A DNA stretch of 6,349 bases from positions 1-6,349 of the forward strand of contig CALIRN010000129.1 of assembly GCA_938042265.1 (NCBI GenBank), written 5' to 3'. The position numbers and the translations under genes are program-made. A model generated the notes under the pieces. The model was not told the origin of the DNA, made no database searches, and saw only the letters and a list, made by a program, of their open reading frames with translations. This document shows positions 1 through 5,780 of this stretch, piece after piece (positions within the stretch are counted from its first letter, which is position 1; every line of letters begins with the position of its first letter). The stretch comes from an uncultured Eubacteriaceae bacterium (GTDB lineage Bacteria; Bacillota; Clostridia; Lachnospirales; CAG-274).

Positions 1-1
1 A

Positions 2-97
2 GATGTATCAAAGCTTAATATGGAGGATACACTAAATATAATAGCAGAGGAGTATGATAAGTATGAAAATAAGCGTAGTAAACGGACCAAACATTAA
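2..97 (+). CDS. C-terminal tail of an upstream gene, possibly shikimate kinase (partial)
   Basis: An open frame enters from the left edge and ends at TAA 95-97, giving 31 visible residues that begin DVSKLNMEDTLNIIAEEYDK and end in a basic stretch (KRSKRTKH). The start (Asp-Val-Ser, then a helix with Met-Glu-Asp and Ile-Ile) resembles the end of shikimate kinases, where a VVD-type strand is followed by a final helix. The gene just downstream is aroQ of the same pathway, and aroK next to aroQ is a familiar arrangement in Clostridia. The frame overlaps the preferred aroQ start by 35 nt in a different frame, and the aroQ ribosome site lies inside it. The kinase assignment is an inference from a short tail plus context; no ATP-binding motif is visible. 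It could be another protein or a chance open frame. Confidence 0.42.
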   Translation, partial: DVSKLNMEDTLNIIAEEYDKYENKRSKRTKH

Positions 98-512
98 TTT
101 TACGGGCATAAGGGAAAGAGGCGTTTACGGCAGTGAAACCTGGGCTGATATTGAAGAGCTTATAAAGGAAAATGCCGCTGTCCTTGGTGGAATTGACGTA
201 ACCTTTTTTCAGTCCAACCATGAGGGTGAAATTATTGATTACCTTCAGGACTGCTATTATGAGGGTATTGACGGTATTGTAATTAATCCCGGCGCTTTTA
301 CTCATTACAGTTATGCAATAAGAGATGCCATTTCTTCAATTAATCTGCCCGTAATTGAGGTACATATGTCCAATATACATAAGAGAGAGGAATTCAGACA
401 TACCAGTGTTACCGTACCCGTCTGTATAGGACAAATTTGTGGTTTCGGCTCCTATGGCTACTGTCTCGGTCTTATGGCATTAAAGGATTATATTGAAAAA
501 AATATCGGGTAA
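63..512 (+). CDS. aroQ: Type II 3-dehydroquinate dehydratase
   Basis: This cytoplasmic enzyme of the shikimate pathway converts 3-dehydroquinate to 3-dehydroshikimate; type II enzymes are small and form dodecamers. The 149-residue product has the family length and motifs. These are the opening NGPNINFTG (7-15), the flexible lid with Arg17 and the catalytic Tyr22 (RERGVYG), QSNHEGEIID (50-59), the substrate loop NPGAFTHYS with Asn75, EVHMSN with Glu99 and the catalytic His101, Arg112, and the closing GFGSYGYCLGL. An in-frame ATG lies at 54, but the AGAGGAG site at 46-52 is 1 nt from it and 10 nt from the ATG at 63. The protein from 63 also begins MKISVVNGPN as relatives do, so 63 is preferred. 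It probably belongs to the operon of the upstream frame it overlaps. No promoter of its own or strong terminator is seen. Confidence 0.96.
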   Translation: MKISVVNGPNINFTGIRERGVYGSETWADIEELIKENAAVLGGIDVTFFQSNHEGEIIDYLQDCYYEGIDGIVINPGAFTHYSYAIRDAISSINLPVIEVHMSNIHKREEFRHTSVTVPVCIGQICGFGSYGYCLGLMALKDYIEKNIG

Positions 513-526
513 TATTGAAAAAATGC

Positions 527-555
527 TTGAAATATAACCCAATATGAAGTACAAT
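527..555 (+). promoter_or_regulatory. Sigma-A-type promoter upstream of efp
   Basis: A TTGAAA -35 box (527-532) and a TACAAT -10 box (550-555) are separated by exactly 17 nt, close to consensus. Transcription would start near 562, giving a leader of about 38 nt that contains the strong ribosome site of efp. This suggests that efp can be transcribed independently of aroQ. The call rests on sequence match only. Confidence 0.55.
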
Positions 556-582
556 GAAACATATATGACTTTAAACATACGC

Positions 583-589
583 AAGGAGG
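583..589 (+). promoter_or_regulatory. Ribosome binding site of efp
   Basis: AAGGAGG is a near-perfect match to the 16S rRNA anti-Shine-Dalgarno sequence and lies 10 nt before the ATG at 600. It fixes the efp start and fits strong expression of an abundant translation factor. Confidence 0.8.
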
Positions 590-599
590 ACAACAGATT

Positions 600-1163
600 A
601 TGATTTCTGCCGGTGAATTTAGAAACGGTGTTACTATGGAATATGAGGGTGATGTATATGAAATACTTGAATTTCAGCATGTAAAGCCCGGTAAAGGCGC
701 AGCTTTTGTAAGAACTAAAATTAAAAATGTTGTAACAGGTGCAGTGGTTGGAAAGGCCTTCCGCCCAACAGAGAAGATGCCCAAGGCATTTATCGACCGA
801 AAGGATATGCAGTATCTTTATCAGGACGGTGACCTTTACAACTTTATGGATGTTGAAACCTATGACCAGATTGCTCTCAGCTCTAATGATGTAGGGGACA
901 AGCTTAAGTTTGTTAAGGAAAACGAGGTTGTTAAAATACTCAGCTATAACGGCAATATCTTCGGTATAGAGCCTCCTACATTTGTAGAGCTTGAAATTAC
1001 GGATACGGAGCCGGGCTTCAAGGGTGATACGGCTACAGGTGCAACAAAGCCTGCTACTGTTGAAACAGGTACACAGGTTAACGTACCTTTATTCATAAAT
1101 GTTGGTGAGGTTATTAAAATTGATACACGTACAGGCGAGTATCTTGGTCGTGTAAATTCCTGA
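600..1163 (+). CDS. efp: Translation elongation factor P
   Basis: EF-P binds stalled ribosomes between the P and E sites and promotes peptide bond formation at polyproline stretches. The 187-residue product is of normal length. It has the N-terminal KOW-like domain (about 1-65), an OB domain (about 66-127) and a second OB domain (about 128-187) ending in the hallmark VNVPLFINVGEVIKIDTRTG and EYLGRV. The domain I loop reads KPGKGAAF with Lys32 at its tip, the residue modified in many bacteria. The PGKGAAF form is like that of Bacillus and Clostridia; which modification occurs here cannot be told, and no modification enzyme gene is in the window. The start follows an AAGGAGG site by 10 nt. The gene has its own candidate promoter in the 87-nt gap after aroQ and ends at a hairpin terminator, so it is probably monocistronic. 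Confidence 0.98.
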   Translation: MISAGEFRNGVTMEYEGDVYEILEFQHVKPGKGAAFVRTKIKNVVTGAVVGKAFRPTEKMPKAFIDRKDMQYLYQDGDLYNFMDVETYDQIALSSNDVGDKLKFVKENEVVKILSYNGNIFGIEPPTFVELEITDTEPGFKGDTATGATKPATVETGTQVNVPLFINVGEVIKIDTRTGEYLGRVNS

Positions 1164-1220
1164 TAATTAATTTAACCTGAGTACGCAGCAACAGCAGAAC
1201 ACGAATATTATTGATATATA

Positions 1221-1248
1221 AAAAGCGGCAGAAAAAACTGCCGCTTTT
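1221..1248. terminator. Intrinsic terminator shared by efp and the convergent small frame
   Basis: A perfect 11-bp stem (AAAAGCGGCAG at 1221-1231 paired with CTGCCGCTTTT at 1238-1248) closes a six-A loop. The GC-rich core flanked by an A run on the left and a T run on the right makes it usable in both directions. It would end efp on the + strand and, in reverse, the small minus-strand frame whose stop is at 1252-1254. Confidence 0.88.
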
Positions 1249-1251
1249 GTA

Positions 1252-1458
1252 TTATGAAAACAATTCTAAAATTTTTAAGGTTACCTCGGTATCTTCCTTT
1301 TCAAGTGCATCTCCGTTGCCGCAAAGCTGTGGATAAAGCATTGCCCACCAGTATTTTTCTTCATTAATTTTGTTTATGGTATCAATTTCTGCAACGGATT
1401 TAACGGGTATTGCAATACAAATCAGTAATGCAAGCAAAATAGCTTTAATGTTTATCAT
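1252..1458 (-). CDS. Small hypothetical protein with a possible signal peptide
   Basis: I do not recognise this 68-residue product. From the ATG at 1456-1458 it begins MINIKAILLALLICIAIPVK and continues SVAEID. This is a short basic start, a hydrophobic core of about 14 residues and a plausible signal peptidase site after Ser-Val-Ala, so the mature part would be about 45 acidic residues containing YWWAMLYPQLCGNGD and one cysteine. A TTG two codons upstream (1462-1464) is another possible start. For it: it fills an otherwise empty 417-nt gap, does not overlap another gene, and runs convergently into the bidirectional hairpin after efp. Against it: no ribosome site precedes either start, and no convincing promoter is seen in the AT-rich DNA upstream. 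It may be a real secreted peptide, a gene remnant, or a chance frame. Confidence 0.42.
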   Translation of the reverse strand: MINIKAILLALLICIAIPVKSVAEIDTINKINEEKYWWAMLYPQLCGNGDALEKEDTEVTLKILELFS

Positions 1459-1511
1459 ATACAAAAAAGAAATAAAATTTTTGTTAAAAACTAATAAAAT
1501 TAAACAAAATC

Positions 1512-1540
1512 TGTACGTACATTGATAAATGTGTTATAAT
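1512..1540 (+). promoter_or_regulatory. Promoter of the pectate lyase gene, with a palindrome at the -35 position
   Basis: A perfect TATAAT -10 box (1535-1540) is preceded by TGT (1532-1534), giving an extended -10. The -35 position at 17-nt spacing (1512-1517) reads TGTACG, a poor match. It lies inside the perfect 10-bp palindrome TGTACGTACA (1512-1521), which could be an operator. A weaker alternative is TTGATA (1522-1527) spaced 17 nt from TTAAAT (1545-1550). A start near 1547 would leave a leader of about 34 nt before the ATG. The weak -35 plus palindrome would suit a regulated gene, but that is inference. Confidence 0.6.
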
Positions 1541-1580
1541 ATTATTAAATATATATTTACATAAAGAAAGGAATGAGTTT

Positions 1581-4500
1581 ATGAAGAAAAAGGGACTTGC
1601 TGCCGTTTTAGCGGCAGTTATGCTGATTTCTACGGTATCGGTGCCTGTTTATGCGCGTTACGATGTTGCGGATACAACAGACAGTCAGTATACATTCAGG
1701 GATACTGAGGATTTGCAGATTGATATTGATGCCGGAAACGGTGACGCCATTGTGCTTACATGGCCTGCTGTCGATAAGGAGGGCAACATAATTAAGGCTA
1801 ATCCACTTAAAGCAGACGGACAGACTAATTCAAACGGTAATCCGACAAGAGGCTGGACAAACCCAACAAGCGGTATGATTATAGAGTATGACGGTTGGCA
1901 GCCTGACGGTGAATCCAACTCAGTAAAAAATGACAATAAGTCGGACCATAATGTACTTATGGGTATCGTTGATACGCCTACGGAGTATCCGATATATGTA
2001 AAAGACCCTTTGGTTGATACCGTTACAACCGGCACTGCTGTCAAGGCTGCATATATTGACACAACTGTTGTTGCCACAAGCTTTGCAACGGCGTATCAGG
2101 TACAGTATTCTCTTGACGGTGAAAAATGGATTGATGACAGTACCACATCCTTTAATCACGGCAAAAAACTTACCCGTATCAGAGATGTTGAAGCTGTGGA
2201 CCCTGATACAGGCGAAATAACGATAACACAGCAGCTTAAGGATGACAATAAAAATACTTTCTTTTTAGAGGACCAGATAACTACACCTTTAACAGCCAGC
2301 CTTTTGCCTGAAACAACGTATTACATACGCGTAGTTGCTTATGATGCAAGTAAGCCTGCTACCAAAAATACACCGTTCAGGATTTTTGAATCCACTGTTA
2401 CTACACCCGCAAAGGCTGAGCTTACTCCTGCTTTTCCATCGGTAGAGGGCGGCGGTACATATTCACAGGGCGGCCGCGGCGGTGATGTATATGTTGTTAC
2501 AAACCTTACTGACAGCGTATCTGACCCTCAGCCAGGCTCACTGCGCTACGGTCTTTTAAGAAAGGACCGTGCAGACGGTAATGCACTTGCTCCCCGTACC
2601 ATTGTATTTGCCGTAGGCGGTACAATTCATATTGATGAAAGTGCTCCAAAGGCTTCAAGGAGAATGAATGTAACAAGCAATACAACTCTGCTTGGTCAGA
2701 CAGCTCCGGGTGAGGGCATTACAATTGCAGGCTCGTCAATGAAGTTCAGTGGTGAAAATATTATTGTAAGATATATGCGTTTCCGTCTTGGCGGTGGCTA
2801 TGACCTTGATGCAGCAACGGCGTCAGGTAAGTATATTGTAATTGATCACTGCTCCTTTGGCTGGGGGGTTGATGAGGTATTTTCGGCTAAGGAAATACTT
2901 AATTCAAGTATTCAGTATAATATTATTTCGTCAGGACTTGCCATGCCTGATAAAAACGGCGTATTAAACAGTGAGCCTGAAATTGGCTCGGGTGAATCTG
3001 AGGCAAAGCACGGTATGGGCTCTATTCTTAACGGTTATGAGGTAAGCTATACCCATAATCTTTGGGCGCATAATGGTACAAGAAACCCACGCTTTGAGGG
3101 AGGCTTTGACTACAACGGCATACGTTATGAAAATAAAATTGATTATGCAAATAATGTGGTTTATGACTGGGGACACAACTCCACCTACGGCGGTGAACGT
3201 GGTACAGGTCAAATGAATTTTGTAGGCAACTACTATAAGCCCGGTCCCGAAACACTTGAAAAGGTTAAATACCAGTGCTTTGATTGTGATGCAAGCGGTA
3301 CATATAAGGGCTCGTATTATATGGCAGATAATGTTATTACATCAAGCGAGTCTGCAACTGCCAATAATGAGGAGGGCTTTAACGGTACATACACAAAGCT
3401 TACAGCTCCTGTGGAGCTTGCCGTACCTTATGAAGCTACATCTGCTGAAGAAGCGTTTAATGCAGTATACACAAGCGCAGGTGCAAGCCTTCATCGTGAC
3501 CCTCAGGATCAGCGTCTTGCTCTTGAGCTTATCAGAGGTACAGGCTCATTTGTTAACAGTGAGGCTGAGGCTGGCGGCTGGGATAACGAAACCTTTACAT
3601 CGGATATAACCGATACTGATAATGACGGTTTGCCTGATGAATTTGAGATAAAGTATGGTCTTAACCCAAATGACGCAAGTGACTCCTGCACGTTAATTGA
3701 AGATGAAGAAAGCAATTTCAATGGCTATTCATGGATTGAGGTTTATGCAGGTATTCTCGTGGGAGAATGGTATGATGGTGTAATTGCTGTTACTTCCGAG
3801 CAGGTTGTACCACACTCCGTTATTACTGCAATTACCGATGAAAACGGTAATAATGTAATGGCTGAAAAGGGCAATACAATCCTTTTAAGCGGTGATAAAT
3901 ACACAATAACATTGGATGAACCTGTTAAATCTAAGGTTTATCTTAATGATATACTTGTTGCTGACGGAGAGTATACATTTACTCCTCAGGATACGGGCAT
4001 ATACAATCTCGCCTGCTTAATGGAGGCTGATTCCGGCAGAAATTATACCCCTGCCGTACCTGTTACGGTTGTAAAGGGTACGGATAATCTGGAGGGCTTT
4101 ACCTCTGCCGATATTGGCGGTGTAGGCGCAGCCGGTGCGGATAATTATGACGTACAGACGGGTACTCTTTATTCACAGGGTGCAGGACGTATAGGTTATA
4201 CAAATACATCGGGTGAGCAAAAGCCTGATGCTTTCCATTACAACTATCAGCAGGTAAGCGGAGATTTTGAGTTTACGGCAAAAATTGATAATATTGCCAA
4301 GATTGATTACTTCCAGAAAACCGGTCTTATGGTAAGAGCAAGCCTTGATCCAAGTGCCGAATTTTATATGGCGGCCCTTACATATCTTAAGGGTGAGGAT
4401 TTTGAGGGACTTACAGATATAAGCGGTGAAAGCATTAAGGCTAAAAATCTTACGGCTATGGCAAGGACTGCTGACGGTGCGGCTGTTGAGCAGATAATTG

Positions 4501-4997
4501 CCAAGGGCGGCAGAACAAATACACTGGGTGTTGCCATTACAAGAGCAGATGTACAGCCAAATCATGGTTACGGACGTATAATAAGAGAGGGCAATACCGT
4601 AACGGTATCTGCCTCCACAGACGGAAATACATGGTATACCTTAAGGGTATTTGAAAATGTAACGCTTCCTGATGTTTGCTATATTGGCTTTGCTACCTCT
4701 GCCGCACAGGATACAAGCGACAAGGTGCGTTATAATGCAACTGCATTCAGTGACATTACGGTTAACGCAAATGCTGTTGAAGGTCTTTGGGGCGATGCAA
4801 ACTGTGACGGTATGGTAACGGCAAATGATGCGGCATTAACTCTTCAGTTTGTGCTTACAAATGACAAATCACTTATGCCTGCACAGGGTATTAATAACAT
4901 TATGGTTATTGACGCTGATACCTTAACGGCAAACAATGCGGCTCTTATTTTACAAAAGGCGCTTAACAATGAGTATAAATTCCCTGTTGAAGGATAA
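1581..4997 (+). CDS. Secreted multidomain pectate lyase (PL1 family) with C-terminal dockerin
   Basis: Predicted extracellular enzyme cleaving pectate (polygalacturonate) by calcium-dependent beta-elimination; substrate inferred from family. Of 1138 residues, 1-25 are a signal peptide (KKK start, hydrophobic core, VYA before Arg26). Residues about 45-275 are beta-rich and Fn3-like (YQVQYSLDGEKW, TTYYIRVVAYD). The PL1 beta-helix covers about 284-555, with FPSVEGGG, GGRGGDVYVVTNL (297-309), LLGQTAPG (370-377), IDHCSFGW (421-428) with Asp431, and THNLWAH...TRNPRF (491-505), where Arg501 in RxP is the candidate catalytic base. The tail to about 665 (ASLHRDPQDQR) is typical of this subgroup. DTDNDGLPDEFE (678-689) is a TSP3-like calcium motif. 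Residues about 735-832 are unassigned; about 833-1062 resemble concanavalin-like DUF1349-type modules (SGDFEFTAKI, KTGLMVRAS). A type I dockerin follows (about 1070-1130), its second loop degenerate. AAGGA at 1568-1572 sets the ATG. Own promoter and terminator indicate a single-gene unit. Confidence 0.92.
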   Translation: MKKKGLAAVLAAVMLISTVSVPVYARYDVADTTDSQYTFRDTEDLQIDIDAGNGDAIVLTWPAVDKEGNIIKANPLKADGQTNSNGNPTRGWTNPTSGMIIEYDGWQPDGESNSVKNDNKSDHNVLMGIVDTPTEYPIYVKDPLVDTVTTGTAVKAAYIDTTVVATSFATAYQVQYSLDGEKWIDDSTTSFNHGKKLTRIRDVEAVDPDTGEITITQQLKDDNKNTFFLEDQITTPLTASLLPETTYYIRVVAYDASKPATKNTPFRIFESTVTTPAKAELTPAFPSVEGGGTYSQGGRGGDVYVVTNLTDSVSDPQPGSLRYGLLRKDRADGNALAPRTIVFAVGGTIHIDESAPKASRRMNVTSNTTLLGQTAPGEGITIAGSSMKFSGENIIVRYMRFRLGGGYDLDAATASGKYIVIDHCSFGWGVDEVFSAKEILNSSIQYNIISSGLAMPDKNGVLNSEPEIGSGESEAKHGMGSILNGYEVSYTHNLWAHNGTRNPRFEGGFDYNGIRYENKIDYANNVVYDWGHNSTYGGERGTGQMNFVGNYYKPGPETLEKVKYQCFDCDASGTYKGSYYMADNVITSSESATANNEEGFNGTYTKLTAPVELAVPYEATSAEEAFNAVYTSAGASLHRDPQDQRLALELIRGTGSFVNSEAEAGGWDNETFTSDITDTDNDGLPDEFEIKYGLNPNDASDSCTLIEDEESNFNGYSWIEVYAGILVGEWYDGVIAVTSEQVVPHSVITAITDENGNNVMAEKGNTILLSGDKYTITLDEPVKSKVYLNDILVADGEYTFTPQDTGIYNLACLMEADSGRNYTPAVPVTVVKGTDNLEGFTSADIGGVGAAGADNYDVQTGTLYSQGAGRIGYTNTSGEQKPDAFHYNYQQVSGDFEFTAKIDNIAKIDYFQKTGLMVRASLDPSAEFYMAALTYLKGEDFEGLTDISGESIKAKNLTAMARTADGAAVEQIIAKGGRTNTLGVAITRADVQPNHGYGRIIREGNTVTVSASTDGNTWYTLRVFENVTLPDVCYIGFATSAAQDTSDKVRYNATAFSDITVNANAVEGLWGDANCDGMVTANDAALTLQFVLTNDKSLMPAQGINNIMVIDADTLTANNAALILQKALNNEYKFPVEG

Positions 4998-5010
4998 TTT
5001 ATAAGCTTTT

Positions 5011-5043
5011 GGCTTCGGATTGAAATATATCCGGAGCCTTTTT
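5011..5043 (+). terminator. Intrinsic terminator of the pectate lyase gene
   Basis: GGCTTCGGAT (5011-5020) pairs with ATCCGGAGCC (5029-5038) as a 10-bp stem containing one G-T(U) wobble, around an 8-nt loop. Five Ts follow directly (5039-5043). It lies 14 nt past the stop codon and before the tmk promoter, so it separates the two units. Confidence 0.8.
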
Positions 5044-5074
5044 GCTTTGTAAAAACAATGATAAATAAAATTTA

Positions 5075-5103
5075 TTGCCCGCCGGCATAAAATGTGTTAT
5101 AAT
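5075..5103 (+). promoter_or_regulatory. Extended -10 promoter of tmk-holB
   Basis: A TATAAT -10 box (5098-5103) preceded by TGT (5095-5097) lies 17 nt after TTGCCC (5075-5080), whose first three bases match the -35 consensus. Transcription would start near 5110. The stretch AATGTGTTATAAT (5091-5103) is identical to the one in the pectate lyase promoter (1528-1540). Confidence 0.65.
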
Positions 5104-5138
5104 GCAATGTGTACAATTAAGTTTAACTTTATTCTATC

Positions 5139-5145
5139 GGAGGTG
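5139..5145 (+). promoter_or_regulatory. Ribosome binding site that fixes the GTG start of tmk
   Basis: GGAGGTG at 5139-5145 lies 5 nt before the GTG at 5151. The nearest in-frame ATG (5172) comes after the family-typical GLFIT strand and has no such site at proper distance, so GTG is the start. Confidence 0.78.
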
Positions 5146-5150
5146 CGGCT

Positions 5151-5774
5151 GTGTCGGGCTTATTTATTACTATGGAGGGTACTGATGGTGCCGGAAAGAC
5201 TACTCAGATTAATATGCTTAGGGATTATCTGGACAGTAGGGGCTACAATGTAGTATGTGTCAGAGAACCCGGTGGTACGCCCATAGGTGAAAAAATAAGG
5301 GAAATCATTATTGATAAAAATAACTCCGAAATGTGTCAGATGACTGAGGCCATGCTTTATGCTGCCGCAAGAGCGCAGCTTGTCAGCCAGATTATTCTGC
5401 CTGCTCTAAAAAACGGAGGTGTAGTTATTTCCGACCGTTTTTTGGATTCCAGCCTTGTTTATCAGGGCTATGCCAGAGGTTTAGGTGAACGCAGAATACG
5501 CAATCTTAACCGCTATGCCGTTGATGATTTGGAGCCCGACATAACATTTTTTTTAAGGCTTAAGCCTGAGGACGGCTTAAAGCGTAAAAGGGTGCAGGCT
5601 GAACTGGACAGGATAGAATCCGAGCATTTCAATTTTCATCAGAGAGTATATGACGGCTACGTAAGCCTTGCAAGGCGCAATAAAAGCCGTATAAGGATGC
5701 TTGATGCTTTAAAAAGTGCTGATGAGATTCATTGTGCAATTTTAAGCGAAATAGACAAGCTTCTGGATTGGTAA
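5151..5774 (+). CDS. tmk: Thymidylate kinase (dTMP kinase)
   Basis: Cytoplasmic enzyme that phosphorylates dTMP to dTDP with ATP, a required step for dTTP supply. The 207 residues match the usual length. Visible motifs are the P-loop EGTDGAGKTTQ (9-19), the REPGGTPIGE segment that contributes to dTMP binding, the DR-type motif VISDRFLDSSLVYQGYARGLG, and the lid region RKRVQAELDRIESEHFNFHQRVYDGY. The P-loop carries no basic residue after Asp12 and the lid is arginine-rich, as in E. coli-type enzymes where lid arginines assist catalysis. The start is GTG with a strong GGAGGTG site. The holB-like frame begins 6 nt after the stop, so the two are probably co-transcribed, an arrangement known in many Firmicutes and other bacteria. 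The promoter at 5075-5103 drives them. Confidence 0.97.
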   Translation: MSGLFITMEGTDGAGKTTQINMLRDYLDSRGYNVVCVREPGGTPIGEKIREIIIDKNNSEMCQMTEAMLYAAARAQLVSQIILPALKNGGVVISDRFLDSSLVYQGYARGLGERRIRNLNRYAVDDLEPDITFFLRLKPEDGLKRKRVQAELDRIESEHFNFHQRVYDGYVSLARRNKSRIRMLDALKSADEIHCAILSEIDKLLDW

Positions 5775-5780
5775 TGCTCT

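Noticed and set aside
54..62. ATG at 54 as the start of aroQ
   Set aside because: The ribosome site at 46-52 is only 1 nt away, while it is 10 nt from the ATG at 63, and family members start with MKI-type sequence directly before NGPN.
491..523. 11-nt direct repeat TATTGAAAAAA (491-501 and 513-523) and a short AATAT/ATATT inverted repeat around the aroQ stop
   Set aside because: The sequence is A-rich and short, the hairpin has only 5 AT pairs and no T run follows, so it is neither a convincing terminator nor a meaningful repeat.
1465..1511. Promoter for the minus-strand small frame in the AT-rich gap
   Set aside because: Read on the minus strand, no -35/-10 pair with 16-18 nt spacing and a good match to both boxes was found.
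1685..2077. 130-residue open frame on the minus strand
   Set aside because: It lies fully inside the pectate lyase gene, has no ribosome site or recognisable family and is explained by coding bias of the opposite strand.
3256..3609. 117-residue + strand frame inside the lyase gene
   Set aside because: It is an out-of-frame shadow of the continuous pectate lyase frame, which carries clear motifs on both sides with no sign of a frameshift.
4173..4565. 130-residue minus-strand frame
   Set aside because: It is antisense to the concanavalin-like module, with low-plausibility composition and no promoter or ribosome site.
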